Origin: Pedobacter mucosus
Lineage (GTDB): Bacteria; Bacteroidota; Bacteroidia; Sphingobacteriales; Sphingobacteriaceae
Assembly: GCF_022200785.1 (NCBI RefSeq)
Contig: NZ_CP087585.1
Span: 1,488,001 to 1,552,000, forward strand
Direction: 5' to 3'
DNA: 64,000 bases
Below the pieces are notes generated by a model, which was not told the DNA's origin, made no database searches, and saw nothing but the letters and a program-made list of their open reading frames with translations. The stretch's first letter is position 1. Each line of letters opens with the position of its first letter. This document shows positions 1 to 8,788 of this stretch, in pieces. The translations under genes and the position numbers were made by a program.

Positions 1-21
1 TAATATTTGTGCTCTGCTCAT
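1..21 (-). CDS. lutC: Start of probable LutC (LUD-domain lactate utilisation protein), cut by window edge
   Basis: An ATG on the minus strand (bases 19-21) follows the lutB stop codon after only 3 bases and opens a frame reading MSRAQIL to the edge. Bacterial lut operons run lutA-lutB-lutC, and LutC proteins commonly begin with a similar MSR..IL helix. The call rests on position and seven residues only. If correct, it supplies the third subunit of the LutABC L-lactate oxidising complex. Confidence 0.5.
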
Positions 22-24
22 TAG

Positions 25-1389
25 TTATTTGTTCTTTTTAAACCACTCAGAAAATGACTCTTTAGGTGCTTCAGGCATTTCTCTGTTTTTAAACCATAAA
101 TTCAATTTATTGTTGACCGTAAATGGTGCGTGTTTTATAGTCCAACGGCCAATTTTTCCAGCTAACTTATAACGAGTAGGAGAGGATAAAGTAAAATCCA
201 TAACCTTCATGGCCATAGTTTTTGCCGCTGTAGTATTACCTTCTTTAACAATTACTTGGCGCCACTTATATAACTGATCATGAATGTCGATTTTAACAGG
301 ACAAACATTAGTGCAGGAACCGCAAAGCGTAGAAGCGAAAGGCAAATCCGCGTATTCCTTCATATCTAAATTAGGTGCTAAAATTGCACCAATTGGTCCG
401 GCTATTGCATTATGGTAACTATGTCCACCACTTCGCCGGTAAACTGGGCAGGTATTCATACAGGCGCCACAGCGAATGCATTTTAAAGAATTTCTAAAAT
501 CCGCTCTTCCAAGTTGAACAGTTCTGCCATTATCAACTAAGATAATATGCATTTCCTGACCTTTTCTTGGCTTTTTGAAATGGCTTGAATAAGTTGTAAT
601 AGGTTGGCCTGTAGCACTTCTGGTTAACAATCTTAAAAATACACTTAAGTGCTTTTTCTTAGGAATTAACTTTTCGATACCCATGCTTGCAATATGAATA
701 TCGGCTAAATGTGCACCCATATCGGCATTGCCCTCATTGGTACAAACCACAAATTCTCCTGTTTCGGCAATGGCGAAATTTACTCCAGTTAATGCAGATC
801 TTCGTGTTAAAAATGTCTCTCTTAGATGTAGTCTAGCAGTTTCTGTTAAAATCTGCGGATCAGAGATACCAAATTCAGTTCCTAAATGCTCGTGAAAAAG
901 CTGACCAATCTCTTCTTTCTTTTTATGAATACAAGGTAATACGATATGACTTGGCGGTTCTTTTGCCAATTGAACAATTCGTTCGCCTAGATCCGAATCA
1001 ATTACATCAATACCATTTTTTTCAAGATATTCATTCAAATGACATTCTTCGGTAAGCATCGACTTACTTTTCACCATTTGGTGAATATCCTTTTTCTGAA
1101 GCAGTGAAAGAACGATTTTATTGTGTTCTTCGGCATTTGCAGCCCAGTGTACAACAATTCCGTTGGCTTGCGCTTTAGCTTCAAAATCTATTAAATATTG
1201 ATGAAGATTAGATAATACATTATCCTTAATTTGAGAAGCTGTTTCGCGAAGAATTTCCCATTCAGAAATTCCATGAGCCGCTTTATCGCGTTTTGCCCGA
1301 ATCCACCAAAGGGTATCATCGTGCCAGTTTACACGTTCTTCATCCTCATTAAATATTGTAGATAACTCTGGGTGTTTAATGCTATTCAT
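25..1389 (-). CDS. lutB: LutB/LldF-type iron-sulfur protein for L-lactate oxidation
   Basis: 454 residues, the usual length for LutB. The N-terminal two thirds form a LUD domain (about residues 70-290, including GVNFAIAETG). A ferredoxin-like part follows with two 4Fe-4S motifs: CIRCGACMNTCP (Cys304, 307, 310, 314) and CGSCTNVCP from Cys356. LutB works with LutA and LutC in oxidation of L-lactate to pyruvate in the cytoplasm, passing electrons towards the respiratory chain. It starts 12 bases after lutA and is followed 3 bases later by a probable lutC, so the three form one operon. The L-lactate source may be the fucose-type operon at 27.8-30.6 kb (inference). Confidence 0.92.
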   Translation of the reverse strand: MNSIKHPELSTIFNEDEERVNWHDDTLWWIRAKRDKAAHGISEWEILRETASQIKDNVLSNLHQYLIDFEAKAQANGIVVHWAANAEEHNKIVLSLLQKKDIHQMVKSKSMLTEECHLNEYLEKNGIDVIDSDLGERIVQLAKEPPSHIVLPCIHKKKEEIGQLFHEHLGTEFGISDPQILTETARLHLRETFLTRRSALTGVNFAIAETGEFVVCTNEGNADMGAHLADIHIASMGIEKLIPKKKHLSVFLRLLTRSATGQPITTYSSHFKKPRKGQEMHIILVDNGRTVQLGRADFRNSLKCIRCGACMNTCPVYRRSGGHSYHNAIAGPIGAILAPNLDMKEYADLPFASTLCGSCTNVCPVKIDIHDQLYKWRQVIVKEGNTTAAKTMAMKVMDFTLSSPTRYKLAGKIGRWTIKHAPFTVNNKLNLWFKNREMPEAPKESFSEWFKKNK

Positions 1390-1401
1390 CTTCTTTCCCC
1401 T

Positions 1402-2136
1402 CTATTCTGCATTTAATATTTCTGCAATATGTAAAACTTTTACATTGCTATTTTTCCGTTTAAGAATGCCTTCCATATGCATTAAGCACGACATATCAGC
1501 CGCAGTAATGTACTCGGCGCCATTCATTAAGTGATCTTCTACTCTATCTTTTCCCATTTTTGATGAAACTGCTTCTTCTACAACACAAAAGGTTCCGCCA
1601 AAACCACAACATTCATCTGGGCGGGTTAATGTGATAATTTCCAGCCCTTTAACTTGGTTTAGCAATTGCATTGGTTTAGAAAAAGGCGTATCAACTAATT
1701 CACTCATTGAGGAAAGATGCAAACCTCTTTGTCCGTGGCAACTTTGATGTAAACCCACCTTAAAAGGAAATGATGCATTGATCTCTTTTACTTTTAAAAT
1801 ATCAGTTAAAAATTCAACCAGTTCATAAACTTTATGGCGAACATTTAAGGCATCACTTTCTCTTTTTTCATCATGTAAATGATCTTTTATATGAAGTACA
1901 CAACTGCCTGATGGTGAAACTATGTAATCGAATTCAGAAAAATTCTCAATAAAAAGTCGATTGCAATTTCCAGTTAAATGTTCGTAACCAGAATTAGCCA
2001 TTGGCTGACCGCAGCAAGTTTGGTTGGGTGGATAATACACATCGACACCTAATTTTTGAAGCAGTTTTAATGTTGCAATTGCTGCATTTGGATAAAATTG
2101 ATCAACATAACAAGGAACAAATAAACCTACTTTCAT
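1402..2136 (-). CDS. lutA: LutA/LldE-type (Fe-S)-binding protein, CCG domains
   Basis: 244 residues with two CCG (DUF162/GlpC-like) cysteine motifs: TCCGQP (Cys41-Cys42) and ECCGFGG (Cys176-Cys177), typical of LutA/LldE and related to the cysteine-rich domain of heterodisulfide reductase. It is the first gene of the lut operon. No signal peptide is seen, so it is cytoplasmic. In characterised Bacillus systems lutABC is needed for growth on L-lactate. The 233-base gap to the upstream galM-like gene must hold its promoter, but no clear TAnnTTTG element could be assigned on the minus strand. Confidence 0.92.
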   Translation of the reverse strand: MKVGLFVPCYVDQFYPNAAIATLKLLQKLGVDVYYPPNQTCCGQPMANSGYEHLTGNCNRLFIENFSEFDYIVSPSGSCVLHIKDHLHDEKRESDALNVRHKVYELVEFLTDILKVKEINASFPFKVGLHQSCHGQRGLHLSSMSELVDTPFSKPMQLLNQVKGLEIITLTRPDECCGFGGTFCVVEEAVSSKMGKDRVEDHLMNGAEYITAADMSCLMHMEGILKRKNSNVKVLHIAEILNAE

Positions 2137-2302
2137 GTTGTAAAAATCTCCCTCTGTTTAATTATTCCGTGTTGAAATACCTGCATTTTTAATGTGGTTA
2201 GAAATTATTACAGCTAAAATAATTGGTTTTTATATGCTAACTGTTATGTACAATCATGCATTGCTAATCTTCAATTTAAAACAAATACTTCCGCATATCT
2301 CC

Positions 2303-2320
2303 TTTCCTGTAAATAGGAAA
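2303..2320. other. Small inverted repeat TTTCCT-N6-AGGAAA between galM-like gene and lutA
   Basis: Six-base arms around a 6-base spacer, 170-190 bases upstream of lutA and downstream of the galM-like stop. It could be a weak terminator for the upstream gene or an operator for lut. No T-tract follows on the minus strand, which argues against a terminator. It is short enough to be chance. Confidence 0.25.
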
Positions 2321-2369
2321 ATCTTGATGCGAAGAGAATAGTATATAAACATAAAAGAAAAGCGCTATG

Positions 2370-3518
2370 CTACTTTAAAAATTTATAGGTTGTTGATGTT
2401 TGATAAGTTTGACCAGGTTTTAAAGTTGTGGTTGCAAAATTTGAATAGTTTGGAGCATCAGGAAAGTGTTGTGTTTCTAAACAGAAAGCAGAACGATGAG
2501 GATATGCAATTTTTCCTTTGCCATCTTGATCAGCACCTGTTAAAAAATTTCCACTATAAAATTGCAAGCCAGGCTCAACAGTGTAAACTTCCAAAGTAAT
2601 TCCTGTTATCGGGCTCTTAACGATAGCTACAGGTGTTTTTCCATCATGTTTAGTTAAAACAAAATTATGATCATAACCCTTGCCAAATTTTAATTGTTCA
2701 TCTTTATCTTCGATAGATTTACCAATAGCTTTAGATTTATTGAAATCAAAAGCTGTGCCTGCAACCGCTAACAGTTTTCCTGTAGGAATCAAGGTAGAAT
2801 CAACCGGTGTAAACTCATTTGCATCAATTGTAATTTCATGATCTAAAATGGTTTTACTACCAGCACCACTTAGATTAAAATAAGCATGATTGGTTAAATT
2901 CACAATTGTAGTTTTATCGGTAGTAGCTGTGTAATTAATTTTTAAGGCATTTTCATCGTTAAAAGAATAGGTAACTTTTACCGTTAGAGTGCCTGGATAA
3001 CCTGCTTCGCCATCTTTAGAAACATAGCTTAACTCTAAATTTTTTCCATCTATTTGCTTAGCATCCCATACCTTTCCGAAAAAACCATCGGTTCCACCGT
3101 GTAAAGTATTTGTACCATCATTAAGCTGCAAAGCATATTCTTTCCCATCCAGCGTAAATTTTCCCTTGCCTATTCTGTTGCCGTATCTTCCTATTAATGC
3201 TCCAAAAAATGGTTCACCCTTTTTACGGTAAGCGCCAATACTATCGTAGCCTAAAACAACATCAGTTAATTTATTATCTTTATCTGGAACCATAAGCGAA
3301 ACGATTCTGCCGCCAAAATTGGTGATAGAAACTGATGCGCCCTGGTTATTCTTTAAGGTATATAGCTTAACGATTTTACCATCTATTGTAGTGTTATATT
3401 TATTAGAATCCAATGTTGCTGAAGTTTCAGTTTTATCAGATTTCGAATTGCAAGATGCTAAGGCGAGTACTAAACAAAATGCGGCATAAGGCAATGCGTT
3501 TAAAAAAATTCGTTTCAT
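2370..3518 (-). CDS. galM: Aldose 1-epimerase (galactose mutarotase), secreted lipoprotein
   Basis: 382 residues of the GalM family, interconverting alpha and beta anomers of aldohexoses. A lipoprotein signal peptide ends in LASC (Cys23), placing the enzyme on a membrane facing the periplasm or surface. Family motifs are visible: FGGRIVSL, IGRYGNRI, the His motif NLTNHAYFNLSG and the C-terminal FCLETQHFPDAPN with the catalytic Glu. Lipoprotein mutarotases of this length are usual in Bacteroidota. A TTAACCAA element lies 12 bases upstream of the start on the minus strand (3531-3538). The gene diverges from the HAD gene. Confidence 0.9.
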   Translation of the reverse strand: MKRIFLNALPYAAFCLVLALASCNSKSDKTETSATLDSNKYNTTIDGKIVKLYTLKNNQGASVSITNFGGRIVSLMVPDKDNKLTDVVLGYDSIGAYRKKGEPFFGALIGRYGNRIGKGKFTLDGKEYALQLNDGTNTLHGGTDGFFGKVWDAKQIDGKNLELSYVSKDGEAGYPGTLTVKVTYSFNDENALKINYTATTDKTTIVNLTNHAYFNLSGAGSKTILDHEITIDANEFTPVDSTLIPTGKLLAVAGTAFDFNKSKAIGKSIEDKDEQLKFGKGYDHNFVLTKHDGKTPVAIVKSPITGITLEVYTVEPGLQFYSGNFLTGADQDGKGKIAYPHRSAFCLETQHFPDAPNYSNFATTTLKPGQTYQTSTTYKFLK

Positions 3519-3651
3519 GTAGATTTATTTTTGGTTAAGAATAAAAGTAGTAAAAATATATTAACGTATTTGTAACGATTATAATCTAATTTTTTCTAAT
3601 CTTGATTGAATTTCTACACATGAGAAAAAATTTTATATAATTTAGCCTTAT

Positions 3652-4323
3652 ATGCAAGATTTAAATTTCAAGCCTAAAGCTTTTCTATTTGATTTAAATG
3701 GAACCATGATTGATGATATGAATTACCATACGTTGGCATGGCATGCAATTATGAATGAAGACTTAGGTGCCAACCTTGATTTTGATGCGGTAAAAAAAGA
3801 AATGTATGGCAAAAATCATGAAGTTTTAGAAAGGGTTTTTGGTAAAGATAAATTTTCTACAGCGGAAGTTGAGGCATTATCTATAGATAAAGAAAAGCGT
3901 TATCAGGAAGGGTATTTTCCGCATTTGGCTTTAATAAATGGTTTAGAAAACTTTTTACTCTTAGCAAAAAAATCTGGAAAATTAATGGCAATTGGCTCCG
4001 CAGCTATTCCTTTCAATATTGATTTTGTGGTAGATGGATTAAACATAAGAAGGTATTTAGACGCAATTGTAAGCGCTGATGATGTAATGATAAGTAAACC
4101 CCACCCAGAAACTTTTTTAAATGCGGCTAAATTATTAGCTATAAATTCAACGGATTGTTTGGTTTTTGAGGATACTCCCAAAGGGGTAGAATCTGCAAAT
4201 AATGCAGGAATGAAATGCATTGTATTATTGACCACTCATACTGTCGAGGAATTTAGCAATTACGCTAACGTTTTGCACTTTATAAAAGATTATAATGATC
4301 CAATTTTAAACGCTCTTTTTTAG
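3652..4323 (+). CDS. HAD-superfamily hydrolase, beta-phosphoglucomutase-like
   Basis: 223 residues. HAD motif I is FLFDLNGTMID, motif II is AIGSA, and motif III/IV include SKPHPETF and VFEDTPKGVESA, which match the phosphatase/beta-phosphoglucomutase subfamily with a helical cap. In motif I the second Asp of DxDGT is Asn (DLNGT), so the usual general acid/base is absent. Substrate is unknown, probably a small sugar phosphate. It ends three bases before the Nudix regulator gene, so the pair is one operon. Confidence 0.85.
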   Translation: MQDLNFKPKAFLFDLNGTMIDDMNYHTLAWHAIMNEDLGANLDFDAVKKEMYGKNHEVLERVFGKDKFSTAEVEALSIDKEKRYQEGYFPHLALINGLENFLLLAKKSGKLMAIGSAAIPFNIDFVVDGLNIRRYLDAIVSADDVMISKPHPETFLNAAKLLAINSTDCLVFEDTPKGVESANNAGMKCIVLLTTHTVEEFSNYANVLHFIKDYNDPILNALF

Positions 4324-4326
4324 TTC

Positions 4327-5025
4327 ATGGAAAAATATATTAATCAAAACCATCTCCTAGTTGCTGTAGACTGTATCATTTTTGGATATGATGGCGAGTT
4401 TTTAAAGATTTTATTAATCAAGCGTCCAATAGAACCGGCAAAAAACCAATGGAGTTTAATGGGTGGTTTCATTGGTCCGGAGGAAGATTTGGACGGTGCT
4501 GCAAAGCGGATTTTGCTAGAACTTACTGGTTTACATGATGTTTATCTAGAACAATTTCAAGCTTATGGCAATCCAAATCGCGATCCAATAGAAAGAATAG
4601 TTTCTGTTGTATATTTTGCTTTGATTGATATTAATAAGTACAAGAAACAAATTAACGAGCAGTACCATGCAGAATGGTTTGTTATCAAAGAAGTACCTAA
4701 ATTAATTTTTGATCATGATGATATGGTAAAGGCTGCAATGGCTAAAATCCGTTATCAGGCCGCTTTACATCCCATTTTATTCGAACTTTTGCCTAAAAGA
4801 TTTACCATTCCTCAATTACAATCCTTATACGAACAGGTTTATGATTCACCAATAGATAACCGAAATTTTATCCGAAAAATTACTGCGAGTGGATTGCTCA
4901 TTAAACAAACAGATAAGGATAAGTCGAGTTCAAGGCGGGGCGCATTTTACTTTAAGCTAGATAAACTTAAGCATCGGGCACAATTTCAATCGTTTCTAAA
5001 TTTTATACCTAAATCTACTTTATAA
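4327..5025 (+). CDS. Nudix-domain transcriptional regulator (NrtR/AraR-like)
   Basis: 232 residues: an N-terminal Nudix fold (about 1-145) and a C-terminal winged-helix domain (about 150-225, LLPKRFTIPQLQSLYEQVY then IRKITASGLL). This is the architecture of NrtR and of the Bacteroidota arabinose regulator AraR. The Nudix signature is degenerate: the REuxEE core reads RILLEL, so hydrolase activity is unlikely and the domain probably binds an effector. The gene follows the HAD phosphatase after 3 bases, which suggests a sugar-responsive regulator of its own operon. The effector cannot be read from the sequence. Confidence 0.85.
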   Translation: MEKYINQNHLLVAVDCIIFGYDGEFLKILLIKRPIEPAKNQWSLMGGFIGPEEDLDGAAKRILLELTGLHDVYLEQFQAYGNPNRDPIERIVSVVYFALIDINKYKKQINEQYHAEWFVIKEVPKLIFDHDDMVKAAMAKIRYQAALHPILFELLPKRFTIPQLQSLYEQVYDSPIDNRNFIRKITASGLLIKQTDKDKSSSRRGAFYFKLDKLKHRAQFQSFLNFIPKSTL

Positions 5026-5227
5026 TATAAATAATTGTGAGTCTGTGTTCATTCTCCTTTCACTATTTATTTCTATTAAAATGGCTAAACTGGAATTATA
5101 AAAGCTGTCATGTTAGATATTTTAAATAAATATTATCAATTTTATTTTCGTACAAAATTTATAATCAAATAGTTAACTTAAATATCCCATTAAAATCAAA
5201 AATAACTCCAAGAATTATTAAAAATTG

Positions 5228-5258
5228 TTGCCAAGTATGTAATAAAATTCTATCTTTG
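5228..5258 (+). promoter_or_regulatory. Bacteroidota-type promoter of tRNA-Lys
   Basis: TTG (5228-5230), a 20-base spacer and TATCTTTG (5251-5258) match the Bacteroidota sigma-ABfr consensus TTG-N19-21-TAnnTTTG exactly. Transcription would begin near 5265, about 13 bases before the mature tRNA 5' end. Confidence 0.85.
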
Positions 5259-5277
5259 CACTTCTTCAAAAGAGAAT

Positions 5278-5350
5278 GATTCCGTAGCTCAGCTGGTAGA
5301 GCATTACACTTTTAATGTAGTGGTCCTGGGTTCGAATCCCAGCGGGATCA
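5278..5350 (+). tRNA. trnK: tRNA-Lys (anticodon TTT)
   Basis: 73 bases fold as a full cloverleaf: acceptor stem 5278-5284/5343-5349 (one T-G pair), D stem GCTC/GAGC, anticodon stem 5304-5308/5316-5320 with loop CTTTTAA and anticodon TTT at 5311-5313, and a T arm containing GGTTCGAATCC. The discriminator base is A5350 and CCA is not encoded. It stands alone, with its own promoter and terminator. Confidence 0.97.
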
Positions 5351-5373
5351 CATAGATCACTGTCAAAACATAT

Positions 5374-5407
5374 AAAACCCTGCAATCTAACGATTAGCAG
5401 GGTTTTT
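5374..5407 (+). terminator. Rho-independent terminator after tRNA-Lys
   Basis: Arms AAAACCCTGC (5374-5383) and GCAGGGTTTT (5397-5406) pair perfectly, and an inner AATC/GATT pairing is possible. The 3' arm runs into a T-rich tail. Confidence 0.85.
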
Positions 5408-6162
5408 GCATTTAAAGAGTTTCGAAAAGGTATACTATTCATGTTAATGATCACAAAATAGAGCATATTCTTATGTTTTCTCTAGAAATATGTTAGTTTA
5501 TTTGAATTATTAGAGTAACATATCGAAAAACTCTGTTTTATATATCAGTTTCAGTTTAATGTTGAATAAAAATTAAGCCTAATTAACTGTTATTACTTCT
5601 TTTCCGTTCTTTGGCGTTCTCTAAGGCTATGATTTTATATCAATAGCGTAAAGATACTTCTCAATACTACACGATATAATTACCAACCGGTGAGATAATG
5701 CAATTATTTTATGATTGGTTTTTATGTTTACAAAAACCAAAACGCTTTTTTCCAAACAACTATAAGCAATTTAAATTTTTAAAAATAGAATCACTGTATG
5801 TGAAGTGGTGAAACTTTGCATTTTATTTTTAGTTTCTGATTATTCATTTATTCTAAACTTCCGGAGTAAAGTCATAATATTGGTTCCCGTTGTCTTAAAA
5901 GTCTTTCTGATCATTTTGCAGAAATAAATCATTTCTTCTCTGTTTTAATTATATAGATACTTGATAAACAGAAACTTATAGGCTATCAAATCTTTCAAAA
6001 CTATTCTTGCATTTAAAATCATCAACTGATTATAAAAATTTTATAACAGCATCACCCATGAACTTGCATCAAGCTCGTGGCTTGTACCTGAAAAGGCCAT
6101 AAATGAGTTAAAATTCACTCCGAAATTTCAACACTTATAAATAATTTTTAAAGTAAATTAAT
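5408..6162. other. Long non-coding stretch downstream of tRNA-Lys
   Basis: About 750 bases without a credible gene. Two structures stand out: a hairpin TTGGTTTTT-N8-AAAAACCAA at 5715-5740 followed by a T-run, and a small CAAGC-TCGTG-GCTTG hairpin at 6070-6084 next to an AT palindrome (TTATAAAA-A-TTTTATAA) around 6031-6047. No second copy of the tRNA 3' end and no integrase were found. It may hold an unrecognised small RNA or decayed sequence. Confidence 0.5.
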
Positions 6163-7245
6163 ATGAATAATTCTAAAATTGGAATTTTTTGTCCTGCCTG
6201 GATGCTCGCCTGGCACAACACAGATCATAAGATCGTTAAGATGTTTTCGAGGCTTGATGAATTTACAGATCTTAAAACTGATTTTGTAGCTTCAAGATCA
6301 TATACCTTAAGTTATAACTTCGATAAAGTGTTGAAACGCATTGTACCTGGTGCGCCTCAAATACTTCGCCACCAAATTAAAGATGGTAAAAAGGATAATG
6401 ACCTTATTTATCACTATGGCTCACCGGCAGCACCAGAAGCTTTTTTCAAAACAGTAAATCCAGTTCCAGTTTTTCTTACAACTGGCTTTATGACTGACCG
6501 TTTTATGAAAAGTGCCTTTGGAAGTATCGGTAATAGACAACAAGAAGCTGATCAGCTTGCTAAAGTCCTTGATAAAGCAGCAATGATTCACTTCCATACG
6601 GAGGGTGGACTAAACCGCTTTCTTCATTATCGGCCAGAATTCAAAAATAAAGCTGTAGCAATCCCATTTTTTCTTCCCAATCTTCGGTCTGCGCCTTTAA
6701 CAGCCAATACCGGTAACCAATCTATAAAAATATTATTTGTCGGAAATGAAGGAACACGAAAAGGACTTTTTGAATTGATTGACGCACTTGATTTGCTTGG
6801 AAATACTTACCTGAAAAATTTTAATGTAGAAGTTACCGTAGTTTCAAAAGATCGACCGATCCCAAAATGCGGAATCAAAATCAACTGGTTTAAAAAAGTT
6901 GCTCACACAGAAGTGCTCCGCTTGATGGAAGCAGCTGATATTTTTGTATTGGTGCCGAAAAGTGAGTCTTACGGTTTGGTGCTTATTGAAGCAATGAATG
7001 CTGGTTGTGCAGTAATTACTGACAATGATGATACTAGGAAAGAAATTTTAGGAGATGCCGGGATGTTGTTATCATCTGGCACACCCAAAGCAATTTCCAA
7101 TGGTTTAAAAAACCTAATAGAGGACCACGAACGACGTGCTAAATTAGGAATTTTGGCTAGAGCAAGGGTAAAAGAAAAATTTATGCCATCTGTAGTGGCC
7201 GATAAGTATGCGGAACAGTTCAGAATGCTAACAAATAAAAACTAA
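6163..7245 (+). CDS. Glycosyltransferase, GT4/GT1-like (GT-B fold)
   Basis: 360 residues. The C-terminal half carries the GT4 nucleotide-sugar binding pattern: KILFVGNEGTRKGLFELIDA (about 183-202), ADIFVLVPKSESYGLVLIEAMNAG (the EX7E-type region), ITDNDDTRKEILGDAG. The N-terminal half binds the acceptor and is not family-specific. There is no signal peptide, so it is cytoplasmic. A 93-base gap separates it from a second glycosyltransferase in the same direction, so they may be co-transcribed and act on one glycan. Donor and acceptor are unknown. Confidence 0.85.
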   Translation: MNNSKIGIFCPAWMLAWHNTDHKIVKMFSRLDEFTDLKTDFVASRSYTLSYNFDKVLKRIVPGAPQILRHQIKDGKKDNDLIYHYGSPAAPEAFFKTVNPVPVFLTTGFMTDRFMKSAFGSIGNRQQEADQLAKVLDKAAMIHFHTEGGLNRFLHYRPEFKNKAVAIPFFLPNLRSAPLTANTGNQSIKILFVGNEGTRKGLFELIDALDLLGNTYLKNFNVEVTVVSKDRPIPKCGIKINWFKKVAHTEVLRLMEAADIFVLVPKSESYGLVLIEAMNAGCAVITDNDDTRKEILGDAGMLLSSGTPKAISNGLKNLIEDHERRAKLGILARARVKEKFMPSVVADKYAEQFRMLTNKN

Positions 7246-7338
7246 TAGAACATACTATAAAAAACAAAGGCGGGGAGTTTTTATCTAGAAAGTGAACTCA
7301 AAAAGGTAAATATTTTAAACATATTTAAATAATAAATT

Positions 7339-8379
7339 ATGCATATTATATATCTCGGGGAAGATCGCGAGGGCACAACAACTGCTCATCGTGCCCAAGC
7401 ATTACAGCGAATTGGTCATCAGGTAACAGTTATAAATCCATTAAATTACATATCAGCAAAACACAAAAAAGGCTTATTAAATGCAATTCATTTTCGTTCA
7501 GGCTATCGCCTGCTACAGAGTGCTATGCTTCGATGGCTTGAGGATTTGCTACCAAAAACTCAAAAACCGGATCTGGTTTGGGTAGATAGTGGCGAATTTT
7601 TTGGTCCTACATTTTTGAAAGCTTTAAAATCTGTGGGTTGCCCAATTATCTTATATAACATTGATGATCCAACTGGAAAGCGGGATGGCCGCCGGTTTGA
7701 TCTGCTTCGAAAAGCAATAAGTTGTTATGATCTGGTAGTTGTTGTGAGGCAGGAAACCGCGGAAGAATGTATTGCTCTTGGTGCAAGAAAAGTAATCAGG
7801 GTAAATCGTAGTTATGACGAAGTTGCACATCTTCCTTTTGCTGATCAGGCCATGATTCCAACATCGCTAAGATCAGAAGTTGCCTTTATAGGAACGTGGA
7901 TGAGGGGAGAAAAAAGGGATGAATTTCTACTCGAGTTAATAGAAAAAGGTGTACCATTAAGCATTTGGGGTAATGGCTGGGAGAAAAGTCACTTATTTTC
8001 TCGTCTAAAACCAGCTTTTCGTGGTCCAAGTTTAGAAGGTAGGGATTATATCGCAGCAATACAAGGCGCTAAAATTTGCATCGGCCTGCTTTCTAAAGGT
8101 AATAGAGATTTGCACACAACTAGATCTTATGAAGTGCCTTATGCCGGGGGATTGCTTTGTGCTAAAAGAACAACAGAACATCAAGCTCTTTATTTGGAAG
8201 ATGAAGAAGCTGTTTTCTGGTCAAATGCTGAAGAATGCGCAACACGATGCCTGGAGTTATTAAAAAATGATAAGCGGGAGAAAATGCGCCTTTCTGGTAT
8301 GAGAAAAGTTAGGGCCATTGGTGCAGGAAATGAAGATGTTTGTCGTAAAATAATGGATGAATTATGCCTTGAGCAATAA
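7339..8379 (+). CDS. CgeB-like glycosyltransferase
   Basis: 346 residues. The N-terminus MHIIYLGEDREG and the C-terminal block with GPSLEGRDYIAAIQGAKICIG, LHTTRSYEVPYAGGLLCA and VFWSNAEE are typical of the CgeB/Glyco_trans_1_2 family, where the RSYE..A.G motif marks the sugar-nucleotide site. No signal peptide. It follows the GT4 gene and is closed by a terminator 60-90 bases downstream, so the two form a small glycan-synthesis unit with no recognisable flippase or polymerase nearby. Confidence 0.8.
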   Translation: MHIIYLGEDREGTTTAHRAQALQRIGHQVTVINPLNYISAKHKKGLLNAIHFRSGYRLLQSAMLRWLEDLLPKTQKPDLVWVDSGEFFGPTFLKALKSVGCPIILYNIDDPTGKRDGRRFDLLRKAISCYDLVVVVRQETAEECIALGARKVIRVNRSYDEVAHLPFADQAMIPTSLRSEVAFIGTWMRGEKRDEFLLELIEKGVPLSIWGNGWEKSHLFSRLKPAFRGPSLEGRDYIAAIQGAKICIGLLSKGNRDLHTTRSYEVPYAGGLLCAKRTTEHQALYLEDEEAVFWSNAEECATRCLELLKNDKREKMRLSGMRKVRAIGAGNEDVCRKIMDELCLEQ

Positions 8380-8442
8380 TTGCTATTGCTTTTTTAGTTT
8401 AATCTCAATCCTATAAAAGGATAATAAAAAATCTATTTAATT

Positions 8443-8475
8443 AGGAGGCTGTCTTTAAAAGGTAGCCTCCTTTTT
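8443..8475 (+). terminator. Rho-independent terminator after glycosyltransferase pair
   Basis: AGGAGGCT (8443-8450) pairs with AGCCTCCT (8464-8471) and is followed by TTTT. It closes the 6163-8379 unit. Confidence 0.85.
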
Positions 8476-8775
8476 ACATTTAAAAGTCAGGATCTAAATA
8501 AATACGCGAATAAATTTACCTCAGATAACAAGCGTCTTAAATATTGGCAAATAAAATATTAAATCACTTATTGTTTAGTTAACCTTTTCCTCCAAAAATG
8601 CTTTTTTAAAAGAACAAAGCTAATTAAACTGTGTTAAACCTATTAGCTTATACGCTTATGAAAAAGACAGAAAATAACAAAGGCAGCTTAGAAAATTTAT
8701 TGCATTCCGTATTTACTTATCTAACTTACTCAACTCTAAATATAAAAAACACTTTATTAATTCATCCAATAGCAG

Positions 8776-8782
8776 AAGGAGG
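8776..8782 (+). promoter_or_regulatory. Unusually strong Shine-Dalgarno before GH15
   Basis: AAGGAGG lies 6 bases before the ATG at 8789. Most genes in this window have no such sequence, as expected for Bacteroidota. It supports the chosen start. Confidence 0.8.
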
Positions 8783-8788
8783 AAATTA

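Larger units (their letters stand above)
8380..8788. other. Intergenic region with terminator, upstream of GH15
   Basis: 409 bases without a gene. The first 95 bases hold the glycosyltransferase terminator. The remainder is AT-rich leader of the GH15 operon. No TAnnTTTG element with a well-placed TTG was convincing, but a strong Shine-Dalgarno lies at its end. Confidence 0.6.

Noticed and set aside
5278..5350. tRNA-Lys as an attachment site of a mobile element
   Set aside because: No second copy of the tRNA 3' end and no integrase gene were found in the window.
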